The position numbers and the translations under genes were made by a program. A stretch of 64,000 nt of DNA, from NCBI RefSeq assembly GCF_020921035.1, contig NC_063155.1, positions 21,688,794 to 21,752,793 on the forward strand, given 5' to 3'. This DNA comes from Rhodamnia argentea (taxonomy: Eukaryota; Streptophyta; Magnoliopsida; Myrtales; Myrtaceae). Shown piece after piece: positions 33,018-44,143 of the stretch (position 1 is the first letter of the stretch; every line of letters begins with the position of its first letter). Under the pieces are notes generated by a model. It was not told the DNA's origin and ran no database searches. It saw nothing but the letters and a program-made list of their open reading frames with translations.

Positions 33018-36000
33018 TCAAGAACCTGTATCTTTCGGTGGATCAATCTCTTCAACATGTTCGGTCGCTGGAGGATCTCTGTTTAGTGAATCTGTTTCTG
33101 CTGGACGTGGAATCCCTTGATCCAATGCTAACACATGGGAATTTACTTGTTCCGAGGCCTTTGAGGCAGATTCTGCTTGATTGTCCAGCGCAATGGAATT
33201 AAACCGATCCTTTGCCTGCAGGCAAGCCTCCAGAATGACTGAGTTTACTTGATCTTTTGCCTGCAAGAGAGGATCCGCTTGGTTTTTCTCATTTGTTGAC
33301 GGAAGTTCAGGTGATGGAGAATCAGGATCCTTTCGGTCTGATACAGTTTCTTTTTTGTCCAATATAGTCTCGATGCTCTCATATTCAGATAGAAGATCCA
33401 TAAACTCGTTGAGTAATCGTTGAACTTTCCTATTTGATGCCATTGCTGGGAGAATGTCATCTCGCAGAAGTTTGTGCTTCTCAATTCCCTGCAAAGAAGA
33501 AAACAAGCATTTGTATCTTCCAGAGACCCAAAAACTGCAATATAATTCAGAGGAAAATGCAGACTCCCATCCAATGAATTGAGGTCAATGCCTTGCTCTG
33601 AGCAACACAAACCAGGAGTTCTCAGCAAATGCAATTGGCAAGGCCATTCCATCGTTTAAATTAACTGAGTTAGCCATACAATATAAGATAATAAGACAAA
33701 ATGGTGGAGCCTTATCACAGCCAAGATCTAAAGCAAGATTAAAGCAGGATGAGAACTTCCATTTCTGGCAACTACGACGAGGTAGATCAAACATCATATT
33801 ACGGAATGAACTGAGGACCTCAGAGGCGGTTAAGGGTCCTTCTGGGACTGGTGAAATGATTACAACTGAAAAACAAAACCAAGACAATGTACTTGGAAGA
33901 AGGGACAAACAATCAGACTTACTAATATCAACATTGAGATAACTGAGTGCAGAAATCCTTACAAGTACAAAAGGATCCCAAGCAGCAGTCTTGTTATCTG
34001 AAGGGGTAGCATTAGCCATTCCAGTAGGAGGTCCAAGAAAACTTTCACAAACTTCTCGTAGTCTAGATTCATCTGCTTCCCTGCAATCAATAGACACATA
34101 CTATGCTCACCAATATGCTAAACAATTGATATTCTTTTCCTGCTTCAAACAATTTCTGCACACTAAAGAGCACACATCATGATAATGATCAAGCATATAA
34201 CAGGAAATGCATCTTGAAGCAAATAAATTTGTAGTCTCTAAAGTCTGAACAACTAGAGTTATTAGAAACATGACACTATAAGTACATTTGTACCCATTAA
34301 CTAAAGTACTACTCCTTGATGCCAGCCTGTTGAAAAAAATCCTCAAACAATAATAGGAAGAAAAGCTGTGTCGATGATGATTCAAACAAGAGCTGGTCAA
34401 CATGGTTTTAGAGCTCTGCCATGTCCATAAGTACAGGCAGGCCGGAATTTTTTAAGCAGAGTGGCCAGAAAAAGATGCTAGAACCAAATATATGTCACAG
34501 TAGCACTGCAATAACCCACTAGTTGAGATCCTTCTAACTTGACCAATCAATTATAGCAATAAGACGAGCCTAAGGGTAATTATGTAGGAATGCGCTATGG
34601 AAAGAGGAGAAACCCAATCTACTCCAAGAGTTAATGGTAGGGAAATACAAGAAAGTCAGAGAAAAGTGAGCATTCTCAAATTCTGGACCTAATCAGCCTT
34701 TTCTCCAAGCCACAACTCTTTCCTGAAGGAACTTGTAATTCATGCCACTGAGATACTAAAGTTTACCTTGCAGGAGCAAATCAAATAGCAATAAAACTCA
34801 GCTAGGAAATGCTAAGGTGGGGAACCATAAATTATACATGAGGCACACAAAACGCAATGACTCGACTCCAGCCAGAAAAGTTTTGAAGCTTCTTAGGTCA
34901 CAAAATGAAGCTTACTGATTGCCTTGGACAAAACAAATGAACCAAAATCACATTTACACCATCCACATAGGAGTATGGCTCTGATGAAGTACTGGACATG
35001 AGAGGTATTCGCTTTTTGTCTAATTGCTAACGACTTAAAGCCACTGTCAATAATTAGTTGACTTCAGAACAAGTGCCATCTGACTTACCTTGCCAAAAAC
35101 CGTATGTAAGACAGAAGGCATTGACGATACTCATTAGGTGACTCCAGCGCAAGTGCAGATGCAACCTGTGTTTCCAAATGAGCTCGCGTTTGCATGCCAT
35201 CATCGGTAAACCTGCAAGAGAAACCCCCAAAATTAGATTATAGGCATTTAAGATTATCCAGAGCACACATGCATAAAAAGACAATTTCATTAGGAGCCAC
35301 TTAGTCATGTTAAACATAGAACAAGTTAACAATGATTTGGAAAATCATCCCTCTGCAGTTGCTCCATCGAAACCTCATGCACTTACGAATCAGAAATACA
35401 AATCTGCTTTTCATGGCTCAGAAAGAGTGCAAACCTGCTCCAACCCGGTTTTCTGGCCATGTACTTCCTCACATCCACCTGCAGCGAAGCAAGCTCACCA
35501 TTTTGGATGGAACCCAGACTCCAGGAGCTTGCAAAATTTGATGCAGGGAAGCAATCATCCGCAACCCTCAACCAACACATAAGACTCATATCAAACAGAA
35601 ATGCATGGCGGCCGGCGAGAACAACTAGAGGAGAACCACACTTTGATAACTTTGCAGATATTACTTTAATTGTCCCTGATAGCATTGGCGAAAAAATTAC
35701 AACCCGGCAAAGGCACATGACTTGTGAGAATAAAGTTTGAAAAAGGCTTAACCACTTAAAAAGACGGACATTCTTCTTAGCCTAACCTTTACCTTTGTCG
35801 GACAAGCTAGGATCACATGTAATGAGAGATTCTAGTGAGCCACGAAGAATACACTTCCGGTTGGACAAATCCCAAACATATAATGACCCATTCCTTGTAA
35901 CAACTAACAACTTCCAGCAGTCATCACAGTCCACAAATGTTGGTGCAGATCCAAGCATCATTGTTGGCATTGCACGTCTCCCGCATTTTGTGTAAACCTT

Positions 36001-39000
36001 CTCACAACAAACAAACAAACAGTAAATTAACAATGATATATTCCTCGAATCAACAAACACCTACATATATGGGTAATACGCTCAATTCTTCTATAGAGTT
36101 GCAATGTGTGCATATATCCTAACTAGAGGTTAAAGAATTTAGAAACTATCACGATGAAGCACTAATTATACCACACCAGCACAGAGGATGCAAGACACGA
36201 GACTCACACAACCATCCATTAGCATTTACTGTCAGGTTGAACGAGCATTGTGCCACTTATGATAGAATTGGACTTTCATTCTATACAAACTATACAAAGC
36301 AAAAAGGGAATATCATAACACATATGCCATGTTGAAAGTTTTATGAAATTACAAGACAGATTTAAATACGTCAACTCAGGGGGAAAAGTAGCAACTAGGA
36401 CCATCACCAAACTAAATTGAAAATGTCGCTACCACAACCTAAACTTGAACTAACTCGGATAAAATGAAGATAGCATTTTGATTGGAAATTCTATTAGTCT
36501 GACTATCTAGGAAACATCGTCTCTTAAAGGTAACACCTGAGAAAATAAGAGAATATATTAAACCACGACCAATTGATCACTCTACTCATAGACGCATATA
36601 ATTTTATTACTTTCTTGTTTTTTCTTTTACCTACTTCGATTAGTTGGCTTCTTAACATTCTGCATAACTTTTTATAGGTAAACAACTTTAAAAGGCTGAA
36701 TTCCAAGATCTGATCTTCTGCATTACATGACATTGCTAATGCTATCTAGCACAATCTGAGAACATACCAAAAATGAGAGAACTCGCATGACAGATGCTTG
36801 TCATGGTGTCAAAGCTAGAAGGGACTGAACAAAACTCAACAAACTATAGTTCCAGTAGCATCAGATCATGCATAAAAGTTAGCTTGCCATTTGGGACAAA
36901 CTGGAAACAATCATACTTGGCAAGGAGGGTAAAGAAACCAACTCAAAAGAGTCAATATCAATTACTGCATGTGCAAAACTTCATTCATGCAGTGGGCTTA
37001 GGCTACAAGATCTCCAAGGAAAAGGAAACAGACAGAAAAAAAAAAATAATCGTCTCTCAGGCTACCTGTAAGCATCCATCCTCACACCCAACGGCCCAGA
37101 AGTTTGCATTTCCAGCTAAAACAGTGACATTCCCGGAGATCCTATCACACCAAAGAGTTTGGGCTCCTTTCGTGCAAGCAATTTCTGTTTCTTTCAGCAT
37201 CAGTGGATTCCCCACTCCAATGACATCATTTACAGGACGCTCCCGTGGGCGAGATTCCAAGCACACAGGTAAGGAGTCTTCCCCTTCTTTCTTATCAAAA
37301 ACCCTGACGATAAGAGTAGCACCACTGTTGGGAGATCGAGAGAATTTTACACTTCCCACCGGCTCCACACTAATGCTCCCGTCTCTGCCAGCGGACACTG
37401 GAACCTTCTCAATAACCAGACTATCAGTAACAGTAACTCTAGCAGTTGCTCCAGGGCGATCCTTTATATTTGAGCTTCTGCCAGCTGTGCCCCCAACAGA
37501 AACCTCCCTGAAGCCATTGTCAGTTCTAACAACAGCACTATCATCCTTCTTTTGCTCAGATGAGATAAGAGGGAAATCTAGTGCTTGAGATGGAGTTCCA
37601 CCAGAGATATTTTGCTGCTGGCTGGGAGCTCCCACCGCTTCTGGAATTATCCTCTTTCGGCCATCAGGGCGTCTGTACTCTCTTTGCTTCACAGGGCTAG
37701 AAACACGAGCACAGGTTGCAGATTTATTTAAGCCATCAGCATCAGCTGCTCCGGATTTCTTTACAGCTTCAACTTGCGGTTCAGATGCCTTTGTTTGAAC
37801 GCCCAAATCGACAGAAGGTTTGGCAGTTGCTTGCTTTTGCTGAACATCCAAGACCACCTTTTTGCTAGCAGTTTGCTTAGCAGAAGCTGCTTCAAGCAAC
37901 AATTGAGCTGGGCTTTCCGCTAGGTTGGCCTGCCGACCTCTAACATCGCCGTAACGACTTCTCTTTAACTCATCCAGTTCGTCGTCACTTAGTCTGTTCC
38001 CAATTTCTTTCGCCTCAAAATGGAACGTAGCCACTGTCCCATCCAAAGAACAGGCAAAAAGAGAATAACCATCGGGACTCCTGTCCACAAAATAAAAGTC
38101 AAAGAAGCTAAAAAGAAAAGCACGCAGCAGAAAGTTCAGTGCATTTTTATATTAGGTAGCATACATATCTGGCTACATGGAAGATGAGATGTTTTAAGCC
38201 TAACATACCATGACAAATCGACGACACTTTGGCTAAAGAAATGCTTAGCCACAAAGAGAGGGCGAGCACTCGCTGTTGTCCATACAGTTATAGTACGATC
38301 CTGACTCCCAATTGCAATGACATTATATGGTTGCGATTCTTTTCCTCCATTATTTGAGTTCCCATTGGTCCAGGCAACAGGTGCGGTGATCATTTCATGG
38401 TTATTAGACAAGTTTCTTCTGAACATTGAGTGATTGAACTTCACAACAATAACAGGCGCATTGTGACCCAGGAAGTCAAAAGTAGCAGACCATTCTCCTC
38501 TCTCTAGAACAGGAGCAGAATGCCTTGGCTTCTGGAAGCCGTGGGTAGTTGTTATAAAATGACCACAAGGAGACCACCCAAGGCGCCTAAAAAAGGTTGA
38601 ACCAAGCTGAAAAAAAGGAAACAATTAGAACTCATTAAAAAGAAAGTAGGAGAACAATAAAAACACAACACTGATATACATACAGATTTTGTCCAGTGGC
38701 CATCTGTTTTGTGAGCGAGACTCCAATCGCTTGTTCGCCAAATGATAACAGTCTTATCATCTGATTGACTTGCTATGAATGAGCCAATTGGATCCCAAGC
38801 AACACCTTTTACCAGACTAGAATGCCCCCTAAGAACAGCAGTGCATATTCCGTTGGTCATATCCCATATATGTACCGTGTTATCCAAACTTCCACTAGCT
38901 AACATCGAATCATCAGGAGACCAGTTGAGATCCACCTACTTTAAGCACACAGAAAACAACTCGCAGTTAGACAAGACCTGAAGGCATCTTCAACATTTCC

Positions 39001-40118
39001 AAGAAACAAGCTGTCCTAACTAAAACAAAGGATAACTCGTACATCAGATAGGATAAATTGAAAGAAAAATATCAAATATCCTGGTCGAAGAGGAACTTGA
39101 CAATATCCATTGGGAGAAGTCAAATTCCGCATAAGTTAGGCCAGACACAAAAGCAATTTCATTACCACATCTGCTGTGTGTCCTCTTAAAGTCATGACAA
39201 CTTTCCAATTCTCAACATCAGGGGGCTCTCCGCTACCAAATTCAGTGGTTCCTGAACCAGGCTTTCTCTCGTGGATCAAAATTACTTGATCATCAGACCC
39301 GGATGCTATGTACCGTCCATGCTTAGCCCACCTGACACAATTCACAGACCCAAAGTGATCACGGAGGGTAGCAAGGAGCCTCTGCGTCACATCATCATGC
39401 TTGACATCCTTGCCAACAGAAATCATGTTCCATATCCGAACCTACATCAAGTGGGAAAGCGAAAAAAGTGTCAAGATATACATCGCAACTTGCAGCAATT
39501 TTAGTCCTCTAAAATCGCAGGGTGGAACAAGCTGACATGCATGATAACAGAAAAAAATTTCCCCATGCACGACAATTTCTCATTCATGTGCAACAGCATC
39601 ATCTCACGTTTTGAAATAAAACAATTCCGACAGAAAACCAGAGATAACTACATTCATTGATCAAGACACCAAAAGGCCTCACTTTTCCAATAAAAGAATA
39701 ATGATAATGACCAATTTTACTCGTCTCACATTATCCTAAGCAAGAATTACCAACCACCATGAAAACAAATAGTTGAGCACTGCATATGATAGAATATCTG
39801 ACTTCCCTTAGCCTTTTATCCATAAGGAGGCTTTGAAACACAGTCAAAACTTTTGACAGGAAAGCTTCCAAGTTGGAATTCAAGCAAACTGTAAGCTGGA
39901 AGGTGAGAGATACCTGAGACTTGAGATATGACTTGGCACATATACCTTAAATTTCTTTTTTTGCATTCACAAACAGAGCAAAAAAGTGGACCAAGACAAG
40001 AGCGCATTACCTTGTGATCACCACCTCCAGTAGCAAACCTGAGCCCACCAGGCTGAACATCGATTGAGAATATCTGCATTCCCTCATGCTTCACCCAGCC
40101 TGGCTTCTCCGCAATCAT
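33018..40118 (-). CDS. HIRA: HIRA histone H3.3 chaperone, WD40 protein, ten exons, complete
   Basis: Exons in transcript order: 40011-40118, 39166-39441, 38684-38935, 38209-38606, 37066-38080, 35793-35997, 35435-35675, 35089-35211, 33963-34080 and 33018-33488. All junctions are GT-AG and in phase, giving 1068 residues. The N-terminal third is a WD40 propeller (for example [55 protein letters not shown]). A B-domain-like motif [18 protein letters not shown], the ASF1-binding element of the family, lies near residues 470-495. The C-terminal HIRA domain includes [17 protein letters not shown] and ends in [24 protein letters not shown] deposits histone H3.3 into chromatin independently of replication, with UBN and CABIN-type partners. 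The last exon adds a tail with roughly repeated QAKDQVNS / QAKDRFNS / KASEQVNS units. Confidence 0.95.
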
Positions 40119-41700
40119 CTCCGCCTCCGATCCTATTCACCTCCCTCTTGCCCCGCTAATCTTGAGTAGCCACCCCTAAAGCACACACATTGATGGTCTC
40201 TGAAAAACAGATACGTTTCATTTTGAGCCTTACTAGGAACCAATTCAGCTCCTCAATCAACACAAAACCCCGAACTATCTCACTCGTCCCTTGAACCCGC
40301 AAAAACTACTGGAATTAGCAATCCCGAACTGAGAAAACAAACGAAGAAGTCATTCCTAAAAAAGCAAATTCAAGGTACTCGAACGACGCAGGAAAAAACC
40401 CGAATTCAACCAACCATGAGTACCGTCCTAAAGAACTCCAGGTCGCGAAACGAATCAAACGTAAAACCCTAGATGGGTCATCCCCAGGCTTGAAGAAGAA
40501 GAAGAAGAAAGACGAAGGCTCGACTCCCTCGTAACGGTCAAACTACTGGAAGCTTTCCACGTCGGAGACTCGGAACACTTGACAGGGGAACCCAGTGAGA
40601 AGAAAAAGCTGGCTTAAGCAACAAGACGAGGCCCAAATTGCCAATGGCACGCAAAAGAAGATTGAAAGAGACGCGAGGGACAGGAATGGGCATCGCATAG
40701 TACCTCGTGTTTCGTCGAGCACTTCACTTACTCGAGTGCGCGCGCGCGTGCAAGCGCTACTTCTCGCAGGACGGTTTGAATTTGAAAGCTCCTTCTTCTT
40801 CTTCCGGGTCAATCACAGTCACCATGGGCGAGCAAATTTACCAAAGAATGAAATCAGGACGGAGAAGAAGAAGAAGACTGAAGAAGGTGGGGGGCTCTTA
40901 CCAGAGAAATCAATCTCTCACCGGAACGTATCCGTACAGGAATGTGCGCCTAGGTTTTCTTCTTTTCTTTTCTCTTTTTTTTTCCCCTTAAATTGCCTGA
41001 TCGGTGCGACGATAGAAAATGAAGGGAACATCTTGCTTTTTTTTTTTTCCTATTTTTATTTATGCCGGTATTAAGGAGAGAGAAATAAAAATATAACATA
41101 ATTTTACAATAAAATTATGGGTAAGCGATCACATTTCGTATAGGACCCATCTAAAACTTAAATTCTATCCATCGGAACATATTCTTGTTTTTTAAAACCT
41201 AAAGCTTACTATAAATTCTCTAAAATCTAGAATCGATCTGTTCATACATGTTCGATTATTTAAGTTTAATGTTTTATTCTTAAAAAAAAAAAAAGAATAA
41301 GAAGAAGAAGAAGAAGCCAAAAACTAAGGTAAAGTGCGTGTATGCTTTTAGTGGGTCCCATTGATTGAATTCCCCGTTAGCAAATAAAAAAGCAAGGTTC
41401 CATTCCACGTGGAAATTAATTAAGACCCCTGATTATTCAACGTGTCACAAATGGATAGAGAAATGAGCAATAAAAAAAAAAACTAAAACAATTTCGGCCC
41501 GTTTCTTTGCCCACAAGACGAAGCCGTCGCTAGATCTCATTATGAGGCCGAGGGCGTAAAAGCCCGGCCCGCATGGTTTTTGTATGATCTTGTCGTGATG
41601 GACGGGCCTAGGCAATTTTTAGGCCCAATCTCAAGGTCCGGACCCGATATTTGATTGGCTCTAGGCCATCTCGTGTTTGTGCAGCGTGAAAAATGAACGT
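40119..41700. other. HIRA 5' leader and promoter region
   Basis: The first 450 bp upstream of the HIRA ATG form its likely leader, with GAA-rich runs near 40493-40510. Frames at 40595-41074 (+) and 40543-40812 (-) have no recognisable domains. Confidence 0.45.
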
Positions 41701-41710
41701 GTGTAGCTAA

Positions 41711-42025
41711 TAGGGGTGATCAGTTCCCAATTCAGTTCAATCTCATCTCTGAACTTGAAATCAGGTGATACAATGAAATCGATTGTATGTGCTTTAAACA
41801 CGAATTCACATTTTAAATGTGTAAAAGTACCCTAATTATTTTAGAATTTGAATGATTTTTTCAAAGATTTTTAAGAAATAAAATTGAAACTAAAAAAAAT
41901 ATATTGTCGGTTTGGTCCGGGTGAGCGGTTCCACCCTTGGCATCAGGAACCGAAACAATGCCCTTGAGAACCGGATCAAATGGGACAGTCCAATTCGGTC
42001 CGTTCGTCTCTTTTTTATCACCCCT
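41711..42025. mobile_element. Possible hAT-type MITE with short terminal inverted repeats
   Basis: The left end is AGGGGTGATCAG and the right end, on the opposite strand, is AGGGGTGATAAA. The interior is repetitive, with GGTTCC and GGAACCG words. I could not see an 8-bp target duplication, so the class is a guess from the end sequence. Confidence 0.4.
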
Positions 42026-42521
42026 CATAGCTGGCCTTGCTTAAGCTTGAAGCGGGTCGGTGGACCGTTGCCAAGCTTGGGATGAGTTGTCAATGGGTGC
42101 TGACAAAACCATAGCCCCATTCTCCCGAGCATCAATTTTTTTTTTAATGTCACGTCAGCCAATGATATGATGAGTTTGATCCAAGCTAACAAGAAATTCA
42201 TTGTCGTGGTCAAGCTTTTGCTGGCAGTCGGCAAGGGTCACGACCAGATGAGGTCGGCCCTCACCCAGCCTTCTTTAGGCATCATCACTGGCCAACCATC
42301 GCTTGAGATTGGTCACTAGAGAAAAGGAAACAAAAAAATTCATAAAAACAAAAAAGGACAAAAATGCCGTTGACTAGCCCGAACATTTGGCTGGACTATT
42401 TGTGTCTTTATTTGGAATTTTTCAAAATTTGGGAACTCTTGTCGGAAAAAAGAAATATGTATAACCGTAAATTTTCCAAGCCATGGGTACTGGGTAGAGG
42501 CTAGAGCCTCCTGCTGCCTGA

Positions 42522-43983
42522 GCATATAACGGGTTTTTTTCCAAAATAATTTTTTTAAAATAAATATTTACAAAATTATTTTTTAAAAATAAATATTTAC
42601 TAATTTGGGCCTCGCTCGCGGTAGTATTGCCGGAGTCGTGCCCGAGCAAGGCGTAATCGGCCCAATTCTTTTTTTTTTAATTTCGTATTTTTTAAATTAT
42701 TGATACTTAGAATATTTATTTTATTTATAATTTTTTTGTGAAGCTTATATTTATAACATTATTAGCAATAATTAATGTAAATATTTATTAAGATATATAA
42801 TTAATAAATAATGTTGTGATATAATGTAATATAGTCAAGAATATGTTGGAAACTAGAATGGGTAGACGGGAAACCGAACAAAGAGTTAAAACCGATGGAA
42901 AGATTAAAAACCGCGAAGAGTGGAAACGAGTAAAGAAATGGCAAAACTTTGAAGAGTCGTTTGAGCGAATTTTTTTTATTTCACGTAATTTTATCCACTC
43001 AAAATGTCTTGTCAATTTTGCATTTTTTTGCCACTTCTCGATATCAAACGAACCCTCCTTTCCCTCTCTCCTCTTTAATTTGGACATGAAAAACCCTATG
43101 ACCCCTTTCCCACTACAAAATATGTGATTTAATGAGTATGGCATGGAAAGAGGAAGAGGAAAGAGGGAAATGAGGGTTCGATATCGAGAAGTGGCACCAG
43201 AGAAAATGCAAAATTGACAAGGAAAACGGCGTTTTTGGGAAAAGCGACCAAACCACCTATGGCAATTTGGAGTGGATTCGTCTAGAAAAATTACGTGAAA
43301 TAAAAAAATTTTTCTCAAACGGCCGAGATGAGATATGCTATTCCAAAGTTTTGCCCTTTCTTTACTCGTTTCCACTCTTTCGTGCGGTTTTTAATCTTTC
43401 CATGCGTTTTTTTTCTGCGGTTTCCGAAAATACTAAAAAATAGAAAAACCCATCTAGACGATCTCGAATCGCAAAATCCATGTCACCGCCAACGGGTGAT
43501 ATTGATTAGGATGCTTCGTTCAACCGACCGAATTTGAGCCCTATCCAATGTCGTCGACCCGATCCGGTTCTTGACACATCACCATTTGCTTCCGATTGGA
43601 TTTATGTCTATCCAATAGATGAATATATCATGAAAATCTCATTTTTTTATTTATTTTACTAATTTTATTTTATGAATATTTTAAATTAATTACATAATTA
43701 CAACATTATTTATTAATTATAGATCTTAATAAATTTTTACATTAATTATTGCTAATTATGTTATAAAGATAAGCTTCACAAGAAAAAAATTATAAATAAA
43801 ATAAATATAAACATGTTAAAAATACGAAATTAAAAAAAAAACGCTAGCCCACCTAACGGGCGTGCTGGCGTTGGGCTGCGGCCTCCCGCCGAACGAGGCC
43901 CAAATTGATAAATAATTTTTTTTAAAAAATAATTTCGTAAATATTTAAAAAAAAATTAAATTGGAAAAAAACCCGCATATAAC
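42522..43983. mobile_element. Mutator-like element with very long inverted arms and 9-bp target duplication
   Basis: GCATATAAC occurs at 42522-42530 and again at 43975-43983. Between them the element (42531-43974) starts GGGTTTTTTTCCAAAATAAT and ends, on the other strand, GGGTTTTTTTCCAATTTAAT. The arms stay complementary for hundreds of bases: GAAGCTTAT...TTATAACAT, TTAGCAATAATTAATGTAAA and AATTTGGGCCTCG all reappear inverted. The arms meet near 43088-43145, leaving a loop of only about 60 bp. The right arm is longer because it holds roughly 190 extra bases (about 43470-43660). A 9-bp duplication is the hallmark of Mutator-like transposons. There is no transposase, so it is nonautonomous. An open frame in it is only the arm sequence. 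Confidence 0.85.
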
Positions 43984-44143
43984 TGGCTGGCGGGGAAACG
44001 AAGCGTAGTAGAGGGTTGCGTGAAATCACGTTGTCCCTCTGTCCGCTGGTGACCCTCTCCTCTGTTTTCCTCAGAAAATGCGACCCTTTTCCGACCTTTG
44101 GTGACACTGGTTGTCCTGGTTATACCCTGCCATCCCCAAGAGC

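Noticed and set aside
36794-37588. 264-aa plus-strand frame opposite HIRA exon 5
   Set aside because: It is a mirror of the HIRA coding exon without its own domain signature.
42788-43375. 195-aa minus-strand frame in the Mutator-like element
   Set aside because: It lies across the inverted arms and loop, has no transposase motif and reflects only a lack of stops.
44111-44113. TTG at 44111 as PPR start
   Set aside because: Not an ATG; the first in-frame ATG is at 44144.
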